64,000 nucleotides of DNA from Symbiodinium natans (taxonomy: Eukaryota > Sar > Dinophyceae > Suessiales > Symbiodiniaceae): the NCBI GenBank assembly GCA_905221605.1, contig CAJNDS010001968.1, positions 122,001 to 186,000 of the forward strand. The letters run 5' to 3'. Below, piece by piece: positions 1-9,772 of this stretch (position 1 is its first letter; the number at the start of each line of letters is the position of its first letter). Below the pieces are notes generated by a model. That model saw nothing but the letters and a program-made list of their open reading frames with translations, ran no database searches and had not been told where the DNA came from. The translations under genes were made by a program, and so were the position numbers.

Positions 1-40
1 CCCAAGCTAGGGCCTCGACTTATTTTGAAAACCTTAAACT

Positions 41-175
41 CCCCTGCTCCCCCACTCCCCCACTCCCCGACTCCCCCACTCCCCCACTCACAGTGCACAG
101 TGGGAGTGGGGGAGTGGGGGAGATGGGAGTGGGAGAGTGGCGGAGGGGAGTGGGAAGGGTGGGGGAGTGAATTTG
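41..175. repeat. C-rich/G-rich foldback satellite
   Basis: Pyrimidine-rich CCCCCACT units run into a central CAGTGCAC near 91-98 and continue as purine-rich GGGAGTGG units, so the two halves are complementary and could form a hairpin. No coding sense is visible; open frames here only reflect the absence of stop triplets in the repeat. Confidence 0.75.
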
Positions 176-230
176 CGCTTGGGGGCCAATTTTGGGCTTT
201 GGGAGAGTTGTGTAGGCGGTTTGCTTTCGC

Positions 231-821
231 TCAGTCCATCGTGAGCGGGGCACAGCGCTCGCTGTGGAGCGTGCTGGTGCTTGGCTGGAAGCTTGGTGAG
301 CGACTATCATGGTGGATGCGGGCTATCGCAGGCTGTGCCCCCTGCGATGCACTTCGGCGTGCCAGCACTCTGTGGGCGGTTGGATGTCCACACACCGCAG
401 GTGCCATTTCAAATTCATCATCGGGCTTGCCACTTGGTGATGCTATGCATGTCTTTGCAAGCAACAAGGCCATCAGCTTCACTACATGTCCATTTTGCTT
501 TCTGGGTTTGCTTTGCAGAAGTTCTGGAGGTCTTGGGTCGATGGCTTTTGGTACAAACACGTGGCCGGGCTTCCAGATGCCAGCTCTCCTTTTTGCGCTT
601 CGCACTGACATCTCTACCTCCAAGCGAACCGCAGGCACTTCAAAACAGCTTGGGCCAGGGCTTGCGTGCAGCCGTGCGTTCACTTGGCCAGTGGCAACTA
701 AGAGGAAACTGTGAAAGCTACCGGCAGGAATTTTGGGCTTTGGCGGCCAATTTTGGGCTTTGGAGCTTGGGTCTGGGAGCCAATTTTGGGCTCTGCAAGC
801 CAATTTTGGGCTTGGGGACAA
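231..821 (-). CDS. Possible minus-strand ORF, unknown product (mobile-element remnant?)
   Basis: A 196-codon frame stays open on the minus strand. Its middle part has balanced amino acid content (for example GIWKPGHVFVPKAIDPRP), while its start reads through the AATTTTGGGC minisatellite at 725-880. Two long plus-strand frames overlap it, so openness alone proves little. It is one of the few stretches without telomeric repeats and could be a retroelement fragment or an intron-less gene. I do not recognise a domain. Confidence 0.22.
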   Translation of the reverse strand: MSPSPKLACRAQNWLPDPSSKAQNWPPKPKIPAGSFHSFLLVATGQVNARLHASPGPSCFEVPAVRLEVEMSVRSAKRRAGIWKPGHVFVPKAIDPRPPELLQSKPRKQNGHVVKLMALLLAKTCIASPSGKPDDEFEMAPAVCGHPTAHRVLARRSASQGAQPAIARIHHDSRSPSFQPSTSTLHSERCAPLTMD

Positions 822-880
822 ATTTTGGGTTGGGCTTGGGGAGCCAATTTTGGGCTTTGGAAGGCGATTTGGGCTTTGTT
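725..880. repeat. AATTTTGGGCTTTGG minisatellite
   Basis: Six or seven irregularly spaced copies of a motif close to CCAATTTTGGGCTTTGG occur here, and one more at about 185-203. Spacing is 20-30 bases. The copies flank the unique stretch 204-720. Confidence 0.8.
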
Positions 881-924
881 TGCCGGGGCCCGGGAAGGCC
901 CCACAGGTTTAAGTAAATTGAACA

Positions 925-1045
925 TTGGCCTCCCGCTTTGGATTAATTTACTTAAACTCTGTTTGTCAGCTGTTTAGACAAATATCTTGGAAAATTCAGA
1001 ATGATACCACATACAATTTCTATTTATTTTGTCTTGAGGGTTTAG
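925..1045. repeat. Dispersed repeat shared with 60565-60640
   Basis: The words TTTAAACTCTG, TTGTCAGCTGTTTAGACAA and ATATCTTGG, followed after a variable gap by TTTGTCTTGAGGGTTTAGGG, occur here and again at 60565-60640. The two copies differ in the gap. Function unknown; probably two copies of a mobile or subtelomeric sequence. Confidence 0.7.
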
Positions 1046-1212
1046 GGTTTAGGGTTTAAAGCGTTTAGGGTTTAGGGTTTGGTGTAGGGGGTTGGGGGTG
1101 GTTGGGGGTTGGGGGGCTCGGTTTCCTAAATTTAGATAATTAAGATGGGGTTTGGGGGGTGGGGGGGCACTGCTTCGGGCTTAGGGTTTTTCTGGGTTTA
1201 GGTTCTATCCAG

Positions 1213-1309
1213 TCTTCCGCCGGCACATCAGTTTGTGATGCGATACGCATGGAGGGGCCGTGAGGCAGCTTCAGTTCGTTCTGAGACGGTGCTTCTGAAT
1301 CAGAAACCA
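1213..1309 (+). CDS. Candidate exon
   Basis: After TATCCAG the frame LPPAHQFVMRYAWRGREAAS... is open for 32 codons to a TAA at 1310. A GTGAGG donor at 1260 would end a shorter exon after 15 codons. First unique island after the left-end telomeric block, so it may begin the cluster that runs to about 7363. Confidence 0.35.
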
Positions 1310-1525
1310 TAAAGCTGATCCCTGGACCCTAAACCGTAAACCCTAAACCCTAAACCCTAAACCCTAAACCCTGAACCCTCAGTTTGAGGTTTTTTAGCCG
1401 GTGTGTTGAGGCTAGGAGCTTGAGGTAGCGCATTCAGGGTCCCAAGCACTCTATAGCTGCTTCAGGGCTTCAGGGCCTATTGGAAGTTTCAGCAGGTTCA
1501 TGTTACGTAAGTAGGGTAACTATAG

Positions 1526-1630
1526 CTATGGGACCGTCAGTTCTGGTGCTACTGCAACATCCTCCATGGCAAGGATGCAACCTGCACGCCCACCACGAAG
1601 ACCCAGGAAGAAACACTGTCGTACTGGACG
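1526..1630 (+). CDS. Exon, cysteine/tryptophan-rich segment of unknown protein
   Basis: Acceptor ACTATAG precedes and a perfect GTAAGT follows at 1631. Exactly 35 codons are open in phase 0, reading LWDRQFWCYCNILHGKDATC then TPTTKTQEETLSYWT. The Cys and Trp content suggests an extracellular domain. A related 19-base sequence flanks the exon on both sides. Confidence 0.6.
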
Positions 1631-1846
1631 GTAAGTATAGCTATGAGAGGTCAAAGCCTTGTTTTCGGGTTTTTAACCCGAGTTCTACTTAAGCAACGTT
1701 CCCTTGAACTCCATTAGGGATCGCCTAGTAGGGCTTCGTGTTTAGGGATTAAAACTATTCCCTACACACGCAAACTGTACATCATCGTCCACAGTGCAAA
1801 ACCCTAAACCCTAAAGCCTGACCCTAAGACAAACCATCATGTTGCA

Positions 1847-1890
1847 GGCCCAATTCGCTTCTCCTCGTAGCGCCCAGGGAAGGTTTACTG
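1847..1890 (+). CDS. Candidate small exon
   Basis: TTGCAG is followed by an open stretch reading about AQFASPRSAQG and then GTTTAC. Both boundaries look like splice sites, but the island is short and another frame is possible. Confidence 0.3.
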
Positions 1891-2204
1891 GCTTAGGGGG
1901 GAGGATTGCGCCCGAAACCCTAAACCCTAAACCCTAGACCGACTGAATCCCTACAAACCGCCCAACCGCACAAACGCTTACCCCTCTGGGTTGAAGCCAG
2001 AGTTGTGAGTCAGGACTGGAATGCCAGCAGCCCGAACTAGCTGAGCGTGGCTGAGAGTTTAGGGTTTAGGGTTTAGGGTTTTCGGGCGCAATCCTTTAGG
2101 GTTTAGGGTTTAGGGTTTAGGGTTTAGGGTTTAGGGTTTAGGGTTTAGGGCCAAGTTCCGAGCTTAGGGATGCAAAAGCCTGTTTCTGGCCTACCTGAAA
2201 GGGT

Positions 2205-2300
2205 ACTTACATGTATCGTCCCTAGGGGCCCTTGGGTTTTATAGGGTATATAAGGGGTCCCCCATTGAAGGGCCCTATGTTTATAAGAGGCAGGACTCGT
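2205..2300. mobile_element. MITE-like element fragment (family with GGGCCC...TATAGGGTATATAAGGGG)
   Basis: Contains GGGCCCTTGGGTTTTATAGGG and GTATATAAGGGGTCCCC, close to the core of the element at 39758-39915 (ATGGGCCCTTTATTTGTATAGGGTACATAAGGGG). No clean terminal repeats are visible here. Confidence 0.45.
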
Positions 2301-2537
2301 CACTTAGCACAAGCTGCGTGCCAAGTAGCCATCCCAGTAGATCCATTTTAAGAACTGACCGGTGGGTCCGCGAGCACCGAAGCTAGCACCTGAGCACCTG
2401 GGGTTACGCCCCCCCTCCCAAAAAAAAAAAAAAAAAACACACATATATATATATATAAATATCAATGATAATAAACTGACCCTAAGCCCTACACCCTAAA
2501 CCCTCGGCCCCTTTAGGGTGTAGCACAAGACTTTCAG

Positions 2538-2594
2538 CACGAGGAGCTGCAAATCTTAGATCCCGTCAGCAGACCCTGGGGCTCCAAGCCCATA
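2538..2594 (+). CDS. Exon, unknown protein
   Basis: CTTTCAG acceptor and GTAGGG donor enclose 19 codons in phase 0: HEELQILDPVSRPWGSKPI. Neighbouring sequence on both sides is TTTAGGG-rich. Confidence 0.5.
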
Positions 2595-2757
2595 GTAGGG
2601 TTCAGGGTTTAGGGTTTAGGGTTTAGGGTTTAGGGTTTAGGGTTTAGGGTTTAGGGCTATAGACTTCAGACCCCGATGTAGGGTTTAGGATTCAGGGTTG
2701 AGGGTTTTGGGTCTAGGGCCTAGGGTTTCGGGCTTATGTGTATACTTGGAGCCTTAG

Positions 2758-2856
2758 GGCGGCAAGCTGCATCCTCTGTGCAATGACGGAGGAGGCGCTT
2801 TTGTTACAAGCTGGTGCCCCTTTCAGTTCGACAGAGCTTGCGGAAATCCCAGACCC
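2758..2856 (+). CDS. Exon, cysteine-containing (probably extracellular) segment
   Basis: Acceptor CCTTAG, then 33 open codons beginning GGKLHPLCNDGGGAFVTSWC and ending in PFQFDRACGNPRP before TAA. Three cysteines and aromatic residues suggest a secreted fold. The exon probably ends near CCCAG at 2851. Confidence 0.5.
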
Positions 2857-3732
2857 TAAACTCCATCATTGTTTGGGGTTTAGGGTTTAGGGTTTAGGGT
2901 TTAGGGTTTAGGGTTTAGGGTTTAGGGTTTAGGGTGTAGCATTGAGGGTTTGGGGCTTAGAGTCAGGGTTTAGGGTTTACTTTCCGCGGTGGGGTGGTGC
3001 CACATCACTTCGGAGGCTTTGCCAGAGACTTTGGGGTTTGGGCTCTAGGAGGCCAAAAGCAATTAAAAACCTTAGCAAACGATAAGCGGTTAGGCCTTGC
3101 CATACAGAAAAACTTCCCATGAAACCGCTGCATTGGGGTGGGGGTGGGGAGGGGGGGGGTTAGGGACTCAAAAATTTGCTTGGTGTAGGGTTTAGGAGTC
3201 AGGGTTGAGGGTTTCGGGTCTAGGGTCGAGGGTTGAGGAGTCCATGGGTAGGGTGTTTACGGCATGGGCTCAGCAAATTAGTGGCTGCAGCTTCATGGGG
3301 TTTAGGGTTTAGGATGTAGGGTTTAGCTTTATGGGGTTGAGGGTTTAGGTTTTGGAAGACGTTTTCAGGAGTTGTTGGGCTCTGGTTGCAGTTGCCTCCT
3401 GTAGAGTCGGGTGCTGAAGCCATACCTCACATGCTCCTACTTCAACTGGGCTCGTGCTAAGCTTAGATGAATTCTGTTGCCCTAAACCCTAAACCCTAAA
3501 CCCTACACCCTAAACCCTAAACCTTGCATAACCCGATTATTGCAACTTAGCTTAGGTTCCTTCGCAAGAGGGCCCAGCTAGCTGCCATTCCCGCCTTGAT
3601 GTCTGTGTCTTTGTGGCAGACACTAATCCCTAAACCCTAAAACCTTACCCTAAACCCTAAACCCTAAACCCTAACCCCTAACCCCTAAAACCTTAACCCA
3701 CACCCTAAACCCTAAACCCTGGTCTCTTCTAG

Positions 3733-3793
3733 CGGCTCGGAACGAAAAGGGACACCATCTTGTATGATTCCGATAGCAACATGCGCTGGAGGG
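3733..3793 (+). CDS. Exon, unknown protein
   Basis: TTCTAG acceptor and GTAAAG donor at 3794. Twenty codons plus one base: RLGTKRDTILYDSDSNMRWR. Good content and two fair splice sites. Confidence 0.5.
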
Positions 3794-4200
3794 GTAAAGC
3801 TCGATGCACGGCCTCGACTGCGTTAGGCCCTCAAACAGCCCACAGCTAAAGTCTGCAACCCCTGGGTTTAGGGTTTAGGGTTTAGGGTTTAGGGTTTAGG
3901 GCTAGCCTCAGCCCCCAAAACCCCTAGTCCGCTGCGGAGCATCCGGCTTTTGGTTGTTTGTTGTTTGGGTTTTAGGGCTTGAATGTCCAGTGTTGAATGA
4001 GGCCATAGGGGTATGGGGCCCAGCTCGTCCGCACCCCGAGCTTCCCAAACTCTCAAACCTTCTGCATGCACGTTTATCATGGAAACTCCAGTCTCCTTAG
4101 GTGTACCCTAAACCCTAAACCCTAAACCCTAAACCCTAAACCCTAAACCCTAAACCCTAAACCCTAAACCCTCATGTTTTTTTTTGTGAAAGGTCGGCAG

Positions 4201-4282
4201 CAGCCGTTTTATCGCCTCTCCTTTGTCTGCTTCTCACGGATGTTTCGAGATTCAACCCCTGCACTGCGAAACCTCTGCCAGG
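4201..4282 (+). CDS. Candidate exon, hydrophobic
   Basis: GTCGGCAG precedes and GTTTAG follows. One frame (AAVLSPLLCLLLTDVSRFN) looks like a membrane or signal segment; the other (PFYRLSFVCFSRMFRDS) is also open. The frame is unresolved. Confidence 0.4.
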
Positions 4283-4384
4283 GTTTAGGGTTTAGGGTTT
4301 AGGGTTTAGGGTTTAGGGCCCTTCTAACCCGAGCTAAGTTGGAACGCAAGCATGACTAGCGCCTTGGGTTTTTCGAATTTTCAG

Positions 4385-4476
4385 AAGGTTTGCACGGCCA
4401 ACCCCTGCCAAAACCAGATACTGTATATTGTTTTGCGAATTCCGGCCTGCTCGAAGCTGTTGGAAAGAGTTCTAAG
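4385..4476 (+). CDS. Exon, cysteine-rich segment
   Basis: A polypyrimidine stretch ending TTTTCAG precedes, GTGAAA follows at 4477. Thirty codons plus two bases are open: KVCTANPCQNQILYIVLRIP then ACSKLLERVL. The C-x4-C spacing is common in secreted domains. One of the better exons of the left cluster. Confidence 0.55.
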
Positions 4477-4631
4477 GTGAAAGAAGACGGTTCAGAGCTC
4501 TTTCAGGGAACTTGCACCCAATAGACCCCTAAACCCTAAACCCTAAACCCTAGACCCTACACCCCCTTTAGGCCCCAAAGACCAGTTTTAGGGTGCAGGG
4601 TTTAGGCCTTAGGGTTAAAGACCGGTTTTAG

Positions 4632-4669
4632 GAAACCGTTCTCTGGACCTGAAGGGCTTCTCCCTTGAA
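4632..4669 (+). CDS. Small exon with strong donor
   Basis: TTTTAG acceptor (itself part of a telomere-like repeat) and GTAAGA donor at 4670. Reads NRSLDLKGFSLE after two bases of a split codon. Confidence 0.5.
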
Positions 4670-4756
4670 GTAAGAGCTGGGCACCCCAAGATAGGGTGTG
4701 GGGTTTAGGGTTTAGGGTTTAGAGGGTGTAGGGCATGATCCTCTGTGGTTCTCCAG

Positions 4757-4803
4757 CATAGTCCCGATGAAGGCCTGCAGGAGAAAGATCTACTTCCGAC
4801 TAG
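4757..4803 (+). CDS. Candidate exon
   Basis: CTCCAG acceptor, then HSPDEGLQEKDLLPTSL open. No clear GT donor at the right edge, where CCTAAACCC repeats begin. Confidence 0.35.
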
Positions 4804-5027
4804 CCTAAACCCGGGTTTAGGGTTTAGAGCTACTAGGGTTTAGGGTTTAGGGCTACTAGGGTTTGGGGTTTAGGGTTTAGGCCTACTAGGGATCCTTTGA
4901 GCCATGGATGACAGCCATTCTGCCCAATCGGCCCTGGAGGCGCCAAAAACCGCCTTGAATCCAAAGCCCACAAGCCCTAAAACCCAAAAACCCTGAATCC
5001 CCAAACCCAAAACCCCGACTTGGAGGG

Positions 5028-5127
5028 TCGGAGGACTTACTAAGTAGTAGTAGAGTCATAAGTACCTTTTAGGGTACTTATTTATCCTGCTTCCTATCTG
5101 CTTACTAAGTCCCCTGACCCTCCAAGT
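5028..5127. mobile_element. MITE, family 4 (ACTTGGAGGGTC)
   Basis: Near-perfect palindromic element: 5028-5054 reads ACTTGGAGGGTCGGAGGACT..., and 5101-5127 is its inverted copy with about 3 mismatches. Relatives lie at 19811-19947, 24704-24985, 41633-41753 and 46761-46877. No protein; non-autonomous element. Confidence 0.8.
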
Positions 5128-5515
5128 AGGTCTCCCACTGGGCCCTTTTTCCCTTCTTGGGGTCTTACCTTCCTTATAAATCTACCCAATACCAAAAGGG
5201 GAGCCCTTATTATTCCTGGGTTACTGGGGGATCCTAGACCCTGAACCAAAAACCCTAAGTCCCAAGACCCCAAAGAATCCTAAATGCCTAAATCTCAGAA
5301 CCCTAAACCTCTAAGTGTACATGTAGGGTGCTCCTTGGCTGAGTTTGAGTGAAGCACTGTAGATTCCGCCAGCTTGGAGTAGCTTGTCTTCATATTGAGA
5401 ATCTCTCTGACAGTCCATCCTCTGAATGAGAGGTTAGGGTCCCTTAGAAACCCTAGCCCTAAACCCTAAACTCTAAACCCCAAACCCTAACCCTAAACCC
5501 CGCACGCCCCCACAG

Positions 5516-5575
5516 CCTTGCGCCACGTGCCCGGAAGCTGGAGGACGTGGCTGGCAGACTGAATGACACAGATCG
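5516..5575 (+). CDS. Exon, charged helix
   Basis: CCCCCACAG acceptor and GTGCGG donor at 5576. Nineteen codons: LAPRARKLEDVAGRLNDTD, a charged, probably helical segment. Confidence 0.48.
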
Positions 5576-5740
5576 GTGCGGGGCTTAGTCTCTCCAAAGT
5601 ATATAACAAATAGCCACAAACAGGGCAATATGTTAGTTTTCATACTTTGGGGGTTTAGTGGGCCTTGTAAACCCTAAACCGTAAACCCTAAACCCTAAAC
5701 CCTAAACCCTAAACCCTAAACCCTAAACCAGTTCTCTACA

Positions 5741-5795
5741 TTCGGGTCTGTGTGGGGATCCTTATTCTGAGGATGCCGTAGATACGTCCGAAAAG
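5741..5795 (+). CDS. Candidate exon, hydrophobic
   Basis: After AAACCAG the frame LYIRVCVGILILRMP runs to a GTAGAT donor and could be a membrane helix. Another frame (SSLHSGLCGDPYSEDAVD) is open too, so the choice is open. Confidence 0.3.
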
Positions 5796-5799
5796 GGAG

Positions 5800-6045
5800 A
5801 TCCTCTTTAGCCAAGGGACAGAAGGAGGGACCCTTAGGGGGGGGCCATTTAGGGTTTATTTAGGGGCTACGTATAAGTACGAATAAAATAAATACATTTA
5901 CATAAATACATAATTCAGTTTTAAACAAAAAAAATATATATATATATGTATATATATATATATGGACTATATAAGGTTTTTTGTAGGGGTTATATAGGGG
6001 GAATAAGAGTAAGGGTCTCCTTTTACCCCTCAATTTAGGGTGTCG
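5800..6045. repeat. MITE-like inverted arms around a TA microsatellite
   Basis: GAAGGAGGGACCCTTAGG on the left and AGTAAGGGTCTCC on the right face each other across an AT-rich core with (TA)n at 5936-5964. A similar GGAGGGACCC/GGGTCCCTCC pair occurs at 53505-53640. Confidence 0.5.
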
Positions 6046-6199
6046 GGTGTAGGGTTTAGGGCCTCCAGGATCATGAGGCATTACTTCGTAGCCTATCTAC
6101 CGGTTTAGGGTTTAGGGTTTAGGGCTGAGGGTTGAGGGACCCTTTATGTACAGGGCACCATGCCCTACTAAGAACCAGGAAGGGGTTTTCGGGGCGCAG

Positions 6200-6232
6200 A
6201 ATTCCGAGGGTGTTTTGGATGGAAGGCTTCGG
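6200..6232 (+). CDS. Small exon
   Basis: GGCGCAG acceptor and GTGTTA donor bound exactly 11 codons in phase 0, NSEGVLDGRLR. Confidence 0.38.
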
Positions 6233-6551
6233 GTGTTACGACTCGAGGGGTCCCGGCCCTAAACCCCCTAAACCCCAGAGGCCCTAAACCCTAAACCTCT
6301 AACCTTAGGAGGGCCCCAGACATCCCTACTTAGACCAAAAAACCCTAGAGGCCCTTTACAACGCCCTAAACCCTAAACCCGAAACCCTAAACCCTAAACC
6401 CTAAACTCTAAACCCTAAACCCTAAACCCTAAACCCTAAACCCTAAACCCTACATAAACCCTAACCCTGAACCCGAAGCCCTAAAGGTCCCAGAGTCCCA
6501 GCCGCCCCAAAGGGGAAAAATCCGAATCCCTCAGATGTTCCGTCGCTGCAG

Positions 6552-6609
6552 GTTTGTCATATTGCTCAACCTGTGTGCGGCGGTCTGGTCCCTACACCTT
6601 GTTTCAAGG
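6552..6609 (+). CDS. Exon, membrane helix
   Basis: CGCTGCAG acceptor; frame FVILLNLCAAVWSLHLVSR is a clear hydrophobic helix ending in Arg, followed by GTTGAC. A membrane protein of unknown kind. Confidence 0.52.
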
Positions 6610-7039
6610 GTTGACAGTCGGGATTGCGGTTTTAGGGGCTAGGATTTTCGGGTGTAGGATGTTAGGGTTTCGGGCTTCAGGGGTTGGGTACTGTAGGTTT
6701 TACGGGTTTAGGATGCATTTCGGGTTTGAGGGCTTGAGGCGTCGGGATTCGAGGGTCTAGGGCACCGAAGCCATAGACCCTCGTGCCCTCACAGCCACTG
6801 GCAGGCTCGTTCTAAGTCAGGGTTTAGGGTTGAGGTTACCCTAAACTCCAAAACCTAAACCCCAAACCCTCAACCCTAAGCCCTAAACCCCAAACAACTG
6901 TGTGCACAGGGCTGTTTTCATGACGTTCGCTCCACACTGGTTACTGGTTGACTGAGCGCTGCCTGGTGGACCCAGACAACCGCGGCCACTGGGTTTAGGG
7001 TTTAGGGTTTAGGGTTTAGGGTTTAGGGTTTAGGGTTCC

Positions 7040-7252
7040 ATGAGGCTGGTTGGATTCAGATTCGCCGCCCTCAGAAGTAGGAAGGCATTGTATATCCACA
7101 GACATGCTTTCGTGTTGTTGAACGTCCGCTATGAGTTGTGCTCCACGATGGTTGGATTCAGATTCAACTACCCTCCCAGAGGAGCAGCCGGCAGGGCTCA
7201 TAGTCACCGGAAGTCATTGGAGGGCTACACAGGCCTCCCCCTTGCAGATTGA
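7040..7252 (+). CDS. Possible ORF, ambiguous strand
   Basis: The longest open stretch of the left third (70 codons, MRLVGFRFAALRSRKALYIH...). The sequence GGTTGGATTCAGATTC occurs twice inside it, about 100 bases apart. The minus strand is open as well, so it may be one exon, two duplicated exons or none. Confidence 0.25.
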   Translation: MRLVGFRFAALRSRKALYIHRHAFVLLNVRYELCSTMVGFRFNYPPRGAAGRAHSHRKSLEGYTGLPLAD

Positions 7253-7310
7253 ACTTATACCCTAAACCCGAATCCCGAAACCATAAACCTAAACCCAACT
7301 ACATTCTCAG

Positions 7311-7363
7311 GAGCCCTCAACCCCACTGAAGCCATGGCCGCGTACAAGTCCTCCAAGCTCTAG
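7311..7363 (+). CDS. Terminal exon with stop
   Basis: ACATTCTCAG acceptor, then ALNPTEAMAAYKSSKL and TAG at 7361-7363. The Lys/Ser-rich tail ending in a stop is typical of a C-terminus. Likely end of the gene cluster starting near 1.2 kb. Confidence 0.5.
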
Positions 7364-7439
7364 GGGAGCCATAAAACCACAAAATTCGAAGCCCGAAGCC
7401 CTAAACCCACAAACTCTGCATGTTTACGCTCACAGCTTC

Positions 7440-7610
7440 CAAACCCTAAACCCTAACCCCCTTTACCCCAACCCCCTACACCCCCTCCCCCCCGAATCCC
7501 TTCAACCCCGGAAACCCCCAAACCTGCCCCCCCCCCCCCCCCCCCCCCCCAAAACCCAAACCCAAGCCCAAACCTAAACCCCCTCCCCCCCCCCCCCCAA
7601 AGCCGCCCCC
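7440..7610. repeat. C-rich low-complexity tract with C runs
   Basis: Degenerate AAACCC/CCCC units with two poly-C runs at 7530-7549 and 7585-7597. No exon seen. Confidence 0.75.
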
Positions 7611-7629
7611 AAAACCCCCAAACTCTCAG

Positions 7630-7710
7630 ATCTTCGGCAGCTTCATCTACTACCTGCTGGCGTTACGGCAGCGACAGGGACTGGAGCAGCGAGGGGCGTG
7701 GGGCCCCCAG
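7630..7710 (+). CDS. Exon, membrane helix plus basic tail
   Basis: ACTCTCAG acceptor, 27 codons in phase 0, then GTTCCGG. Reads IFGSFIYYLLALRQRQGLEQ then RGAWGPQ. Hydrophobic start and charged end fit the cytosolic border of a membrane helix. Confidence 0.55.
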
Positions 7711-7730
7711 GTTCCGGTTTAAGGTTCATT

Positions 7731-8130
7731 TTTATTTATTGATTATTGTTATTTATTATTCTTATTATTATTTATTATTATTTATTATTATTATTGTTAT
7801 TGTTATTGTTATTGTTATAATTAATTGATGTTGTTTATGAGGTTTGGGCATTCAGGGTTTGGGGGTGCAGTGGGTTTGGGGACGCCCGGGTGTAGAGGAG
7901 TAGGCTTTGGGGGTTTAGAGTAGGGGTTTGGGGTTTAGGGCGTGAGGGTGTTTTGTTGTTTTTGGGGTTTGCGGTTTGGTGAAGTGGTGTTTGGGATTCT
8001 TGGGTTGAGTGGGGTTTACTTAGGGCTTATAAATGTTCGGGTTTCTTGGGGCTTTGGAGTTTAGGGGGTTTTGGAAGTTTAGGGGGTGCAGGGAGCTTAG
8101 GGTTTCTTAGGGATACTTGGGAATATTCTA
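7731..8130. repeat. TTA-type microsatellite and degenerate G/T-rich tract
   Basis: About 95 bases of TTA/TTG trinucleotides (7731-7826), then G- and T-rich telomere-like sequence. I see no exon in this stretch. Confidence 0.6.
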
Positions 8131-8192
8131 AGTATTTTGGGGTTCTATAATTTTAATTCCGAAGAAGCAACTAAAATCAAAATATTTGCTAG

Positions 8193-8237
8193 GGTTCCAA
8201 GTTCAGCATCCCGGAGAACGTCTCCATGCAGAATTAG
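8193..8237 (+). CDS. Candidate small exon
   Basis: ATATTTGCTAG acceptor, then GSKFSIPENVSMQN and TAG. No GT donor before the stop, so either terminal or a chance frame. Confidence 0.33.
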   Translation, partial: GSKFSIPENVSMQN

Positions 8238-8533
8238 GGCTTTAGGCGTCAGGATTAGTTTTAGGGTTTGCTTTTGGGGCGGGGGGGGGGGGGGGGCATG
8301 GTATTCCTTTATGGCCCCTTGATATATATAGATATACTACAATAGCCCCCAAAACCCTGTTCTACTTCTTAAGGCCCAAATTAGGTTTTGTTGTGGCGGA
8401 GAGGGGGGGGGGGGGGGGCAGGTATGGTGTAGGCTTCTAGCTAGACGTACGGAGAGCTAGAACTGCAAACTGTCATCCCCAACCGAAACCCAACATCCCC
8501 CGGAAGTCGCATGTTCGTGTCCGGCGTTGAGGC

Positions 8534-8740
8534 TTGCGGTTGCAGAGTTTAGGGTTTCGTTCTTGGGGTGTGGGTTCAGGGATTTGTTCCGAGGTACTTC
8601 ACTGGGCCCTTCGTGTCCTTGAGCGAGGCCTCGCACTCATGGAAGGCAGGAGGGTCCGGAATATAGGGATCCTGAAGACTCCAATTCCTCTGAATCAAGG
8701 AAGGTTCGATTTAAAGCTTAGTGTTTATCTTACATTCTAA
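8534..8740 (+). CDS. Possible exon or small ORF
   Basis: The right part of a 68-codon frame has natural content: SEVLHWALRVLERGLALMEG then RRVRNIGILKTPIPLNQG, ending in TAA. The left part is telomere-like. The true exon may start near TTCAG at 8577. Confidence 0.4.
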   Translation: MRLQSLGFRSWGVGSGICSEVLHWALRVLERGLALMEGRRVRNIGILKTPIPLNQGRFDLKLSVYLTF

Positions 8741-9076
8741 GAGGGGATCCTACTAGAATCTCGATAGGGCCTCGAGCATTACAAACCGCCGAACCCTACG
8801 TCTGCATAAGGACCTGGGGCGGGGCCGGCCTAGATGAGGACGAGTCTCAGAAGTTTACATCATCTCCGGGCCCCTACGACTGAGTCGTTGACCTCAGGAA
8901 AGACTGCAGAGATTCGGGTTGTTGGTGATTTGTTTTGGGCTTTGGATTTTCGATTCTGGCTTCTGAGGCCTGGATATGTTTTCATGGTTTCATCATCTGA
9001 GGCTGTTGAGGAACCCTAAACCCTAAAGCCCAGACCCTTAAACCTAAACCCACGCCGAAATCTATGGGATGGCTAG

Positions 9077-9162
9077 GGACTTGGGGTGCTCTCTGTCCGG
9101 TGCCAGGTGTACAGACAGTGGAGCAACAAGTCCGAGCAGGACATGCATGTCGGCCACCTACT
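9077..9162 (+). CDS. Exon, unknown protein
   Basis: GGCTAG acceptor and GTGAAG donor at 9163. Twenty-eight codons: GLGVLSVRCQVYRQWSNKSE then QDMHVGHL. Convincing residue content. Confidence 0.52.
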
Positions 9163-9336
9163 GTGAAGTCCCTGCTGAGCCCGAAAACCCTGAAACCCGG
9201 AACCCCAAACCCTAAACATTCCCAAAACCTTAAAATCCCCAAGTCCTAAACCCTAAACATCACATCCCCAAAGCCCTAAAGCCCCTAAACCCTTAATCCC
9301 TAAACCCAGGCTACGTAGGACCCTAAGCCTTTCAAG

Positions 9337-9389
9337 TCGAATCATTGTGGCGCCGCTGTCAAAGAATACTTCGTGCAGACCCTCGAGCT
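9337..9389 (+). CDS. Candidate exon
   Basis: TTCAAG precedes and GTAGAA follows. Reads SNHCGAAVKEYFVQTLE. A minus-strand frame is also open across 9253-9486, so the strand is not certain. Confidence 0.4.
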
Positions 9390-9413
9390 GTAGAACTCCA
9401 AACGGTTCTGTAG

Positions 9414-9491
9414 GCGTTACCACTCCGAAGCCCACCTCCACACCCCTCAAAGTACTTGCAAGCAATGGCCCATTGCTCCAACACACGCTTT
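9414..9491 (+). CDS. Candidate exon
   Basis: CTGTAG acceptor, 26 codons in phase 0 (ALPLRSPPPHPSKYLQAMAH then CSNTRF) and GTATAA donor at 9492. Only 24 bases separate it from the previous island and their phases disagree, so at most one of the two calls may be right. Confidence 0.38.
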
Positions 9492-9772
9492 GTATAATTG
9501 TTTTAGGGTTTATGGAGCTGCTATTTAGGGAAACTGGTTCGCTGCTAAAGGGAGAAAAACCTAAATATAGCTCCCCTGAAATAAATGGTGGCCATATTAC
9601 CTCTTGTGAATCCGCATCATGGCCCCATGACCCCGACGGCCCAAACCCTAAGTTAGGCCCTACATCCTAAACCACAACTTCTCAAAGCCCCCAAACACCC
9701 TCAACCCTAAACCCTGAGCACAAAATGCCCTAATCCCCTCTCTGCCAACCCAAACCTGCCCCTCCCGCCCAG

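Noticed and set aside
5312-5420. Minus-strand exon reading MDCQRDSQYEDKLLQAGG
   Set aside because: Open and natural-looking with a possible acceptor, but isolated on the opposite strand; chance openness of 38 codons is not rare. Left out of the feature list.
6899-6992. Island open on both strands (RCLVDPDNRGHW plus, LGPPGSAQSTSNQCGANV minus)
   Set aside because: No strong splice pair on either strand, so neither is supported.
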